A DNA stretch of 15,086 bases from Candidatus Zhuqueibacterota bacterium 4484_87 (GTDB lineage: Bacteria > Zhuqueibacterota > Zhuqueibacteria > Thermofontimicrobiales > Thermofontimicrobiaceae). Positions within the stretch are counted from its first letter, which is position 1; every line of letters starts with the position of its first letter. The stretch covers positions 1 to 15,086 of the forward strand of contig NATN01000023.1 in assembly GCA_002085355.1 (NCBI GenBank), given 5' to 3'. Both the position numbers and the translations under genes were made by a program. Positions 7,075 to 14,868 of the stretch are shown in pieces. Under the pieces are notes generated by a model. It was not told the DNA's origin, ran no database searches, and saw only the letters and a program-made list of their open reading frames with translations.

Positions 7075-7629
7075 TTACTTTTTGCCAACCGAAGATGTTT
7101 TGTTGAGTTCTTCCAAAATTTTATCGGTCAAGTCAATTACCTGTTTGCTCACATACAAAATATTACCTGCTGCTGTATCCAACACCAGATCAAATCCTTC
7201 TGCCTCGCTGATTTTTTTGATCACAGCATTAATTTTGTCCAGAACCGGCTGCATCAATTCAGCCTGTTTTTTGTAAATTTCACCGGTCTGCGGATTGTAT
7301 TTTTCCTGCTGGAACTGCTGGATTTTTGCAATCAGATTTTGGATTTCTGCTTCTTTCTCTTTTTTCTTGGCGTCGCTCAAGAGCAAGCTCTGAGATTCAT
7401 ACTGATCCTGCAACTGACGCAGAGTTTCCTGCAACTGTCGCCCTTCCTGCTGGTACTGGCGATCCAATTCGTCAATCTTTTTCTGGACATCAAGCGCATC
7501 TTTGTAGGTCGCCAAAATTTTATTAGAATGGACATACCCGATTTTCAATTTTTGTGCAAAACCCGGTGCAGCCAGCGCGACCGACATCAGTACGATGAGA
7601 CTTGTTGTCAACAACTTCTTTAAACTCAT
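7075..7629 (-). CDS. skp: Periplasmic outer-membrane-protein chaperone (Skp/OmpH family)
   Basis: This 184-aa Skp/OmpH protein holds unfolded outer-membrane proteins in the periplasm on their way to BamA. A signal peptide (MSLKK, hydrophobic stretch, APGFA-Q) is cut after about residue 25. The mature start KLKIGYVHSNKIL matches the family's first beta strand. A long Gln/Glu/Lys-rich coiled coil follows (DELDRQYQQEGRQLQETLRQ and onward), forming the tentacles. The closing segment GFDLVLDTAAGNILYVSKQVIDLT is the conserved OmpH C-terminal core. I chose the ATG at 7629: GGAGG lies 5 bases upstream, while the longer frame from a TTG at 7641 would begin inside that ribosome site. The gene follows bamA by 57 bases and is surely co-transcribed with it. 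Confidence 0.92.
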   Translation of the reverse strand: MSLKKLLTTSLIVLMSVALAAPGFAQKLKIGYVHSNKILATYKDALDVQKKIDELDRQYQQEGRQLQETLRQLQDQYESQSLLLSDAKKKEKEAEIQNLIAKIQQFQQEKYNPQTGEIYKKQAELMQPVLDKINAVIKKISEAEGFDLVLDTAAGNILYVSKQVIDLTDKILEELNKTSSVGKK

Positions 7630-7686
7630 TTTTTCCTCCAAATTATTTGAGTTCTCTGTTTGTGATCTTTCTTCTTTTTTCTTTCT

Positions 7687-10008
7687 TTAAAAACTCTTTC
7701 CAAAGACAAAATGCGGCTTCCATTGTCCGAAATATTTGCCTGTAGTAACATCATAATTATCAAATCCATAAGCATAGTCAAAACCGATAATGCCAATCAT
7801 CGGCATGAACAATCTGGCGCCAATCCCCACGGATCGTCTCAGATTGAACGGATCTGTGTCAGATACTTTGACCCAGGTATTGCCTGCTTCGGCAAAAAAC
7901 AGCCCGTACATTGTCGGATTGGGGATGATCGGAAAACGAATCTCTGTGGTGTATTTCAGCAGTACTCTGCCGCCGGGTTCTGTGGCGTAGCCAGCGAGTG
8001 GATCATCGTATCCGCGCAAAGGAGTGGATCGCGACAAACCCTCACCTCCAAGGAAGAAATATTCGAGATACGGGATACGTGACGTTTTAGTCCAACCATC
8101 AATGTAACCGACCGTTGAATGGTTGTAAAGGACGAGTTTCCAGATAGCAGGCGTAAACCAGCTCGCGGAAAAGATAAACTTGTAAAAACCGACATTCCCA
8201 CCCATGAGACCGCCGGAAAATTCAGTGGACAGAGAAACTTCCGAACCTTCCGTAGGGAATTCAGGTCTGTTCAGGCTATTGCGCGTGATTATCTGAGTGA
8301 TACTGCTGGACGTCAAAGGCCAATCTTCATTTACGATATTATTAGGATTTGCCTCCTGGATGCTTTCCACAAAATCCCAGAGCTCAGTACGGTCGATGCG
8401 ATAAATCCAGTCGCCGCGAAAATAGTTATCAGGCCAGCGAAATCTTCGTCCTAGTCGCAGCGATCCGCCGGTACTGCGCTGCCTGTAGCCAATCCAGCGG
8501 CTGTCACGGTTGGTATCGTAAAAGCTAAACCCTGCCAATGTGGGCGTATCCAAAAGCCAGGGCTCTGTAAATCCAATCTGAAATGAACGATAGTAGCGGC
8601 CAAAATTCCAGTCAAAACTCAAACGCTGTCCGTTGCCAAATAAATTATTCATGGCAACACCGATGCTGCCGATAATCTTATCCCGCTCACTCCAACCAGC
8701 AGACATGTTCGCCATATCCGTGGATTTCTCCGCCACAGTAAATTTTAAATCAATTTTATCTTCGCCTACAGGCCAGTAATCAATTTTTACATCGGAAAAA
8801 TAATTGAGGACCCAGACTTCGCGCTGGCTGCGCTCCAGCGCTGCTTTGCTGAAAATCTGTCCCGGCGCAATGCGCAGTTCCCTGCGGATGACCTTTTCTT
8901 TAGTTTTCGTGTTGCCGGCAATGTGAATCAGATTTACGTGCACCGGTTTGCCTTCGGTAATGAGAAAATGGATGTCAACCGTGTCTTTGGCAACCGGTTT
9001 CTCGCGCGGATCAATTCGGGAATAAATGTAACCGGAATCGTAATACAACGAGCCCAGTCTTTCGGCAAGCGCTTTCTGAAGTTTTTCCGCATTGTAAACA
9101 TCGCCGCGGGAAAAGCCCAGCATAGCTTCCAACCGTTCTTTCGGAAAAATCTTGTTCCCTTCCCAGGTGATATTGCCAATATAGTAGCGTTCCCCTTCGC
9201 GAACCGTAATATCAATGAATAAATCTTTTTTATTTTCCCCGTAATAAACAGAATCGCTGATTATTTCCGCGTCACGAAAACCTTCATTCTTGTAAAACTG
9301 AATCACTTTTTCCAGATCTTCCCGATATTTGTCCTTTTTGAAATCTGCACCGCGCCACCAACGGTCTTCTTTCGTCTCTTTCATCTGTTTGCGCAACTTG
9401 CCGTCGGAAAAATGTTCGTTACCAAAAAAGTTGATCTTTTTTATCTGTACTTTCTCACCTTCCTTGATAGTAAACCGCAAAATGACGCGACCATCTTTTG
9501 AATCATAAGTTTCAGACTGAATATCCGCCAGCAAATACCCTTTTTCCCGATACAACTTTTTCAACTGACGGACAGCTTTGCTGATCTGAAAGTCGGACAA
9601 TACCTGACCGCGATAAAAATCGAGCTCTTTGTCGATGTCATCTTTTTTCAGTTTTTTATTTCCGACAAGCTCAATTTTTTCCAGACGCGGATATTCCTTG
9701 ACGCGAATAATCAGATAAACGCCGCCCGGCACTTCTTTGTCCACTAATATCTCAATATTGGAAAACAGATGCAAACTCCATAAATTCTTGATCGCGCCCT
9801 GAATATCGTCACTGGTAATCTCTTTTCCGGGCGTCAAGCCGGAATTTATTTGTATGATTGTTGCATCCGCTGTCTTGTTCCCTTCAACGGTGACGCCGAG
9901 CAATTTCGTTGTCTGTCGCTGGGCGAAAATTGTTTGCGGTACAATCATCGCCAATAACAGCCCCATAATAATTAAAACGGCGCCTCGATTTTGTTTGGGG
10001 AAAAACAT
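7687..10008 (-). CDS. bamA: Outer membrane protein assembly factor BamA (Omp85)
   Basis: BamA (773 aa) is the central Omp85 insertase that folds beta-barrel proteins into the outer membrane. A signal peptide ends near IFA-Q at residues 28-30. Five POTRA domains follow, by my reading about 36-104, 107-183, 187-271, 274-352 and 355-426, each with the typical VEGNK/LVGNKK/FFGNEHF/WEGNKIF/IAGNTKTK strand-turn. The C-terminal barrel runs from about 430. The substrate-loop motif LRGY is at 664-667 in STPLRGYDDPL, after the conserved FFLGGEGLSRS. The chain ends in FGKSF, with the terminal Phe typical of barrels. GGAGG lies 6 bases before the ATG; a second ATG at 10012 is out of frame. The gene lies 159 bases after tamB and 57 bases before skp. 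Confidence 0.97.
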   Translation of the reverse strand: MFFPKQNRGAVLIIMGLLLAMIVPQTIFAQRQTTKLLGVTVEGNKTADATIIQINSGLTPGKEITSDDIQGAIKNLWSLHLFSNIEILVDKEVPGGVYLIIRVKEYPRLEKIELVGNKKLKKDDIDKELDFYRGQVLSDFQISKAVRQLKKLYREKGYLLADIQSETYDSKDGRVILRFTIKEGEKVQIKKINFFGNEHFSDGKLRKQMKETKEDRWWRGADFKKDKYREDLEKVIQFYKNEGFRDAEIISDSVYYGENKKDLFIDITVREGERYYIGNITWEGNKIFPKERLEAMLGFSRGDVYNAEKLQKALAERLGSLYYDSGYIYSRIDPREKPVAKDTVDIHFLITEGKPVHVNLIHIAGNTKTKEKVIRRELRIAPGQIFSKAALERSQREVWVLNYFSDVKIDYWPVGEDKIDLKFTVAEKSTDMANMSAGWSERDKIIGSIGVAMNNLFGNGQRLSFDWNFGRYYRSFQIGFTEPWLLDTPTLAGFSFYDTNRDSRWIGYRQRSTGGSLRLGRRFRWPDNYFRGDWIYRIDRTELWDFVESIQEANPNNIVNEDWPLTSSSITQIITRNSLNRPEFPTEGSEVSLSTEFSGGLMGGNVGFYKFIFSASWFTPAIWKLVLYNHSTVGYIDGWTKTSRIPYLEYFFLGGEGLSRSTPLRGYDDPLAGYATEPGGRVLLKYTTEIRFPIIPNPTMYGLFFAEAGNTWVKVSDTDPFNLRRSVGIGARLFMPMIGIIGFDYAYGFDNYDVTTGKYFGQWKPHFVFGKSF

Positions 10009-10035
10009 TCATTACCTCCATAATTGCGAAACTGA

Positions 10036-10064
10036 AAAATAAGAATTTTTTACATAATTGTAAA
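10036..10064 (-). promoter_or_regulatory. Weak candidate promoter between tamB and bamA
   Basis: On the minus strand TTTACA (10064-10059), a 17-base spacer and TATTTT (10041-10036) give an approximate sigma70 layout, 27 bases before the bamA start. The -35 is one half of a small palindrome, TTTACATAATTGTAAA (10049-10064). In such AT-rich sequence a chance match is likely. Confidence 0.25.
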
Positions 10065-10167
10065 GGAAAATTTAGATTTAACCGAAATTTTTCTCTCTGA
10101 TGATAATAGAATCATCTAATAAACTCTTTTTAATTAAAATTTGTTCATTTTTGTTCAATATTTTTGG

Positions 10168-13100
10168 CTAAAATGGAAACGAATGCCGCAGCAAGATTCT
10201 CTTGTCTTCGCGGCGATAGAGCAACAGACTGTTGTAATCGTATTCCATCTGCAACAATAAGCTCGGACTGATGCGATATTCCAACCCAAACTTATGACTT
10301 AAACCAAAGCCTTCATGCTGATAGCGATAGTCAAGTCCTGCTTCCAATTGGCCGGAATAAGTGAGAAAGATTTGATTGAGAAAATATTTTCCGATCATTA
10401 CTTTGGTGCTGCGCAGGAGGAAAAGTTTGGAATTCAGTTGGTAGTTCCTTTCATCACTGACATTCATCTCGATCAAATTTCTCGTGAACCGCGAGCTAAA
10501 GCGCACCATATCCAAGCCCAGTCGGCGTTCCAATTCTCGCTCAAAAGGACGGAACAACGGACGAAACAACAGATTATCCGCACTGATACCAATCAAGTCG
10601 GTCGCCATCTTTTTAATTTTGTCAGTGGAATATCCCAGCGACGCTAAAATCTCCCCTTCGGTACCGCCCAATTGCTGATTTTCAGAAGAGAGCTGAAACA
10701 CCATTTCACCGAGGCGGCCTCGCTTTTGCGTTTGTCCGGTTTCTCTGTCGCGCGTCAGCAGCGTCAAATAAATGTAGTACGGAAATCCGGTTGAGTCGAT
10801 CACTGCAGTGCGCGCTTCACCGTAAACAATGGGCAGCAAAGTGGATTTATCAAATGCGACTCCATTTTTATCGGGCGGTTCCATGTCAAACTCCACGCCC
10901 GCTTTTACGATCTGGAAATTTAAATTCAGATATTCCACATTACCGCGCGAGGATTCCATCAATCCAGTTACGCCAAAAGTATTATCACGAATAATCCCTT
11001 TGAAATTCAATTCACCAACACCGGCATCTACAATCAAATCCAGATACACATTATCCAGCCCACTGGGGATTTGGCGCTGGTAATGTAAATCTTTGCCCGT
11101 GAGCGCCAGCACATCCCAATCAATGCTTCGCAGCACACGTACGACCGGATTATTACCACTATTCTTGGCTTTTTCATCGAAAATGAACGGAAAAGTAAAA
11201 TTAGCGTTTTGCAAAATCAACTTGCCGCGAACATAGGGCTGCCATGCAGGGCCTGCTACAAAAAACTTTTCCGAACTATTTTTTCCCAAAAAGATAAATT
11301 GGCCGAACTCGCCTTTTTCCATCAATCCGGGAATATGTAGCGGAATCCCTTTGGGAGAAGTTTCGATGCTGAAAATTCCTAAATTCAAATCCAGGAATGG
11401 AATTTCGAAAGGGCGAAATTTTTTATTAGGCGGATTTTCCGGCACACGTTGATTAATGAACTTGAAAATTCGTCGCCGAATTCTCCCGGACAAATTCGCC
11501 ACGTGAATAAAGCCGCCTGGCTCTAATTGCAGAGACAAAGCAATATCTTTAATTTCCGGCGCTACGTCTCTGAGCCGGAGATAACCATTTTGCAAATTTA
11601 TCTCTGTGTCCACCAAACGTACATTTCCCGGTAAACCGCGGAGATGAAATGACCAGTTGCCTTCGCTCTTTGTTTCTTTAAAAAAATTGGTAAATTCAGG
11701 CAAAATAGCCAACAAATTTCCCTCGCCGTGAAAGTTCAGATCAATGGGATATTCACGCTTCAGCGGGAGAACGCCCCGCCCTTTCAGTTGAAATTCCCCG
11801 TTGCGAATGAAGGAAAAATCGCCAATGCGAATCGCCGAACAACTTAAATCCCTACATACAAGACTGTCACTTTCAGCGAAAGTTTCTTTATCAACGAGAT
11901 TGAAAAGCAGACGATCAAAAGAAAATCGTGTAAAACGGCCATTCGTGATATCCACAGTACCGCAAATGCACGGATTTCCAGCCGAACCGCTATAAGTTAA
12001 ATCAACATCCGCAGTTCCGGTCAGAAAATTTTCTTTGTTGAAAAGCGCCATTAGCGTGGAATTGACGTCAATTTTTTCGCCCTTGAACTTAAAATCCATT
12101 GTCTGATCTGCCAAATTATAAACTCCGAACGAGCGAATGAGCTTTTCGCCATTGCGATTCAGATCGAATTGATTGAGCACCAAAATTTTATCCGAGACCT
12201 GACATTGAAGCGTGCCGGCATACTTTCCGATACCATGGAAAGTCATATCCTCAAGGTCAACTTTCGCGGAAATAGCGGGGTTATCTTTTGTCCCGGAAAA
12301 TCCGATTGCGCCATAAAGTGTCCCCTTCTCGGCACCACGGCTTTCACGAAAAAGGATTCTCGCTAAATCAGCAACAACCGTATTCGGAAATACGACCTGC
12401 CCCTGCACAGCGCCTGATTTTCTTTTTTCTACCTCCCCCTGAGCAATGATCACATTTTCAATGGCAAAAGTCTTTAGCTTAATCTTTTTTTCGTCAATCA
12501 GAAGCGAAATTTTTCCAGGGAAGGTTGAATTTTCAGCAAGTAAATAAAATTTCCCTTCGATTAAATTCCCCGCGCCGGAGCGACGAAAAACAATATCAGC
12601 GTTGACCTTTCGCTTCAATTCCGGGTTTCCATTCCAAGTCAACTTTGAATTGAGGGACCAGGATCGCTGCATTTTGCTCAAAGTGAACAGCGTCTCTCTG
12701 AAATGAAAATAAGGCAACAATTTTTTATATCCCGGCAATCGCTGAAAAATATGATGCAGGCCTGCGACTCGGATCGCGAAGGGGCTCTTTTCATTACTGG
12801 CGTATTCGCCGCTGATTCTGCAATTTCTTCGCACATCAGTCAGCGCCCAGAAAAGCTTATTATCGCTCCATTGCACATAACCACCAAAAGAAGCCAGCGT
12901 ATCAATAGCGCTGGACTGCATCAGCAACGCCACGTCAGATGTGAAATTATCCAGCTTCCCGCCTCCGCTGGCAGAGAATCGTACGCGGCTGTTGCGTACG
13001 GTTTGCAGTGGGAAGCGGATCAATTTTCCCGGAAACATGCCATCCGCCTTGAGATGAAAATCCATCTGCCGGGAGGCATTGGCAAAATTGAATTGCGCGC

Positions 13101-14358
13101 TACCGGTCCAACGCAAACGGTCAGAACTCAATTTCAACGACTGGATTTTCAGCAAAGAATCCCGATACGAAAGAGAGGCGCGAAAATTGCGGAGGAAATG
13201 ATTTCCTAACCTGATTTTGCGGCTGGTAATGGATGTGGCAACATGAGGATCAGCAAAAGTGTTCCTCAAAGCTATGCTGATTCTTGTTTTGCCCTGAGTC
13301 TTTCCTTTCAGTCGCGGAAAAACGGCAGAAAGCAAGCTGCCAATTTCAAACCTATCGGATTCCAGCTTCAAATTCAATTCTGGATTGATGATATTTTTTA
13401 TCATTCCCGAAATTCTGATGGGTGACTCATTCATTCGCGCAGCAGCATTGCGGATGTATAAATTCCAATCTCTGACCTCTGTTTCCACATAAATGTTGTC
13501 AAAAACCAGATTTTGTCTGGGCAATAAAATTTTTCCTTGTTCTACGGACAATTTTCCGCAAATTTCAAACCCATGACGCCCGCCCGTACGTTCACTCAAC
13601 TTGACAATTCCGTTTACAGTCCCCCGCTGAATATCATAATATTCGGGCAGAAAAAAAGCATCCTTTCGTTTCCAGGCATAATTTGTCACCCGGGCATTCA
13701 AAGTATCCAATCTGCCCTGTTTCAAATTAGCATAACCTGAGAGGCTCAGATTGAAATCATCGCTGTTAAAAATCTTCCCCACCAGCCTGATCGTCGTCTT
13801 CTCCACATTTGCGGTGCTGATCCAACCATTAATATCATTGGCGAGCACGATCGTCTGTAAAGTTGTGTCAATAAAGGCAACTTTTCCTTTAGAAATTGTG
13901 ATTCGATTTACAAAATGGAGATTTTCCAGTTTTTTCAAATACTGGTTTGTGTCAATGGTTTTCAGAGTCGAATCCAACGAAGCGGACTCCCCGCCATGTC
14001 CGGAGGAAGAAGATATGGTCAAATACGGTTTGATGAAAATAATGTCCTGCGGAATTCGCTCAATACGAAATTCGTGTCTGATTAAGTTGAAAAAATTAAA
14101 ACCAAAGCGGACATCATCAACATGAAGATGGTAATATCCTTGCTTGAGGTCTATATCCACGCCTTTTAAATGTATAGCGCCAATGGTCAAATCCAGCCGC
14201 TCAATGGACAGAGACTCTCCAAGAGTATTTTTCAAATTTTTTTCAATATAATTCAAAAACTTGTCATTGAGATGAAAAAAATTCCAACCGTGGTACATCA
14301 CCAGTAAAGTGAACCCCACAAACAGCGCAATGACAAGAACCCATCTTCTTGTTTTCAT
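10168..14358 (-). CDS. tamB: TamB-like translocation/assembly protein (AsmA-like, DUF490 C-terminus)
   Basis: This 1396-aa protein has one N-terminal membrane anchor (residues about 6-22, after MKTRR). A very long region of alternating beta strands follows, as in the AsmA-like repeats that form the hydrophobic groove of TamB. The C-terminal DUF490/TamB domain is recognisable: QLSSENQQLGGTEGEILASL, then FRPFERELERRLGLD, TKVMIGKYFLNQIFLTYSG, LEYRISPSLLLQMEYDYN, and a terminal Phe in HSFPF. TamB spans the periplasm from the inner membrane to an Omp85 partner and assists barrel assembly and probably lipid transport. It lies directly upstream of bamA with no tamA in view, so BamA is the likely partner (inference). 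The start gives the anchor at the extreme N-terminus, but I see no ribosome site before the ATG. At 1396 aa it is somewhat longer than E. coli TamB. Confidence 0.9.
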   Translation of the reverse strand: MKTRRWVLVIALFVGFTLLVMYHGWNFFHLNDKFLNYIEKNLKNTLGESLSIERLDLTIGAIHLKGVDIDLKQGYYHLHVDDVRFGFNFFNLIRHEFRIERIPQDIIFIKPYLTISSSSGHGGESASLDSTLKTIDTNQYLKKLENLHFVNRITISKGKVAFIDTTLQTIVLANDINGWISTANVEKTTIRLVGKIFNSDDFNLSLSGYANLKQGRLDTLNARVTNYAWKRKDAFFLPEYYDIQRGTVNGIVKLSERTGGRHGFEICGKLSVEQGKILLPRQNLVFDNIYVETEVRDWNLYIRNAAARMNESPIRISGMIKNIINPELNLKLESDRFEIGSLLSAVFPRLKGKTQGKTRISIALRNTFADPHVATSITSRKIRLGNHFLRNFRASLSYRDSLLKIQSLKLSSDRLRWTGSAQFNFANASRQMDFHLKADGMFPGKLIRFPLQTVRNSRVRFSASGGGKLDNFTSDVALLMQSSAIDTLASFGGYVQWSDNKLFWALTDVRRNCRISGEYASNEKSPFAIRVAGLHHIFQRLPGYKKLLPYFHFRETLFTLSKMQRSWSLNSKLTWNGNPELKRKVNADIVFRRSGAGNLIEGKFYLLAENSTFPGKISLLIDEKKIKLKTFAIENVIIAQGEVEKRKSGAVQGQVVFPNTVVADLARILFRESRGAEKGTLYGAIGFSGTKDNPAISAKVDLEDMTFHGIGKYAGTLQCQVSDKILVLNQFDLNRNGEKLIRSFGVYNLADQTMDFKFKGEKIDVNSTLMALFNKENFLTGTADVDLTYSGSAGNPCICGTVDITNGRFTRFSFDRLLFNLVDKETFAESDSLVCRDLSCSAIRIGDFSFIRNGEFQLKGRGVLPLKREYPIDLNFHGEGNLLAILPEFTNFFKETKSEGNWSFHLRGLPGNVRLVDTEINLQNGYLRLRDVAPEIKDIALSLQLEPGGFIHVANLSGRIRRRIFKFINQRVPENPPNKKFRPFEIPFLDLNLGIFSIETSPKGIPLHIPGLMEKGEFGQFIFLGKNSSEKFFVAGPAWQPYVRGKLILQNANFTFPFIFDEKAKNSGNNPVVRVLRSIDWDVLALTGKDLHYQRQIPSGLDNVYLDLIVDAGVGELNFKGIIRDNTFGVTGLMESSRGNVEYLNLNFQIVKAGVEFDMEPPDKNGVAFDKSTLLPIVYGEARTAVIDSTGFPYYIYLTLLTRDRETGQTQKRGRLGEMVFQLSSENQQLGGTEGEILASLGYSTDKIKKMATDLIGISADNLLFRPLFRPFERELERRLGLDMVRFSSRFTRNLIEMNVSDERNYQLNSKLFLLRSTKVMIGKYFLNQIFLTYSGQLEAGLDYRYQHEGFGLSHKFGLEYRISPSLLLQMEYDYNSLLLYRREDKRILLRHSFPF

Positions 14359-14371
14359 GATCTATTTTGCT

Positions 14372-14399
14372 GCTATAAATTTTAATTCGATTTATTCAA
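14372..14399 (-). promoter_or_regulatory. Weak candidate promoter for tamB
   Basis: On the minus strand TTGAAT (14399-14394), a 16-base spacer and TATAGC (14377-14372) precede the tamB ATG by 13 bases. If used, the transcript would have an almost absent leader, in keeping with the missing ribosome site. Both hexamers deviate from consensus, so this is only a suggestion. Confidence 0.2.
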
Positions 14400-14463
14400 G
14401 AATTTTACGTTATGAGTTGTTGGGAAAAGTGAGATTTTATGGAAAAACAAGTCAATTTAAAGC

Positions 14464-14488
14464 AAAATGATAGAATATAAATCATTTT
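14464..14488. repeat. Perfect 8-bp stem-loop abutting the right repeat arm
   Basis: AAAATGAT (14464-14471) and ATCATTTT (14481-14488) pair perfectly around a 9-base loop. It ends two bases before the edge of the inverted repeat at 14491. No similar hairpin flanks the left arm, so it is probably not part of the repeat. It could be a protein-binding dyad upstream of tamB. Confidence 0.4.
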
Positions 14489-14490
14489 TC

Positions 14491-14594
14491 GTAACTGTTC
14501 AGCTTGAGTCGTCTCTTAATAATTTTGTAAGCTGCTGAAGCAGCTATTTGCTTTTTGGCTTGTATTACGCCACCATGCTGAAGCATGGTGTTCG
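14491..14594 (-). repeat. Right arm of the ~104-bp inverted repeat
   Basis: The reverse complement of this stretch matches 1-104 without gaps (about 92% by hand). It carries the same two hairpins: AGCTGC-TGAA-GCAGCT near 14530-14545 and CACCATGC-TGAA-GCATGGTG at 14571-14590 as read on the plus strand. Together with 1-104 it encloses the complete tamB-to-dxr block. More palindromes of similar design continue outward to about 14746. No transposase gene is present. Confidence 0.9.
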
Positions 14595-14618
14595 TTCAAA
14601 AATCGGTTGTATTAACAC

Positions 14619-14636
14619 ACCACGATTTATCGTGGT
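14619..14636. repeat. Perfect palindrome ACCACGAT-TT-ATCGTGGT
   Basis: An 8-bp perfect stem with a 2-base centre lies 24 bases outside the right inverted-repeat arm. It belongs to the same run of short palindromes and sits between GC-TTCA-GC hairpins of opposite orientation. It has no T-tail and no adjacent gene start, so it looks like a repeat module rather than a terminator. Confidence 0.65.
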
Positions 14637-14653
14637 ATCCATAAATCAACATT

Positions 14654-14705
14654 GCAAGCCAATTAGCCGCTTCAGCGGCTGTCGCCGCGTACCGTTGCGG
14701 CTTGC
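14654..14705. repeat. Nested palindromes with AGCCGC-TTCA-GCGGCT core
   Basis: The hairpin AGCCGC-TTCA-GCGGCT (14665-14680) shares the GC-TTCA-GC core of the hairpins in the 104-bp repeat, but its loop runs in the opposite direction to those of the right arm. GCAAGCC (14654-14660) and GGCTTGC (14699-14705) form an outer stem around it. GCCGC (14684-14688) with GCGGC (14697-14701) offers an alternative pairing. This is a compact, highly structured non-coding block, reminiscent of REP pairs. Confidence 0.65.
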
Positions 14706-14717
14706 CCCGTCTATAAT

Positions 14718-14746
14718 AAAAAGGCGATCCCATGGTGCGAATCGCC
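14718..14746 (-). terminator. Likely intrinsic terminator downstream of uppS
   Basis: On the minus strand GGCGAT (14746-14741) pairs with ATCGCC (14728-14723) around a 12-base loop and is followed by TTTTTATTAT (from 14722). This is about 123 bases after the uppS stop codon and in the right orientation to end that transcript. The stem is short and the loop long. It may also be another module of the palindrome array. Confidence 0.45.
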
Positions 14747-14868
14747 ATTGTATCATAATTCAAAACTATTATTTTAACCAAAGCAACAAGGCGCATGTTC
14801 CTCAGCACCGGGATAAAGACGAAAAAATTTTATCAGCGCAATACTAACTATTCTTTTAGACGCATCCG

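Noticed and set aside
6922..7623. 233-aa plus-strand reading frame opposite skp
   Set aside because: It is a shadow of skp and the lpxD leader. The Phe/Gln-rich translation is the antisense of coiled-coil codons, and skp is clearly the real gene.
10049..10064. Palindrome TTTACATAATTGTAAA as an operator for bamA
   Set aside because: It is a short AT-rich dyad that can occur by chance, and no regulator or second copy supports it.
1..14594. Composite transposon or genomic island bounded by terminal inverted repeats
   Set aside because: There is no transposase or integrase, no cargo-type genes, and the contents are core housekeeping envelope genes. A dispersed repeat pair is the simpler reading.
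14491..14746. CRISPR array
   Set aside because: The repeated units are palindromes of differing stem sequence without regular spacing or unique spacers, and no cas genes are visible.
14596..14808. 70-aa minus-strand reading frame after uppS
   Set aside because: It is a translation through the palindromes (the AAEAAN stretch comes from the AGCCGC hairpin), has no ribosome site and matches no family I know. Such frames arise in repeat DNA.
14548..14847. 99-aa plus-strand reading frame across the palindromes
   Set aside because: It overlaps the repeat arm and hairpin block on the opposite strand, with no ribosome site or recognisable protein features.
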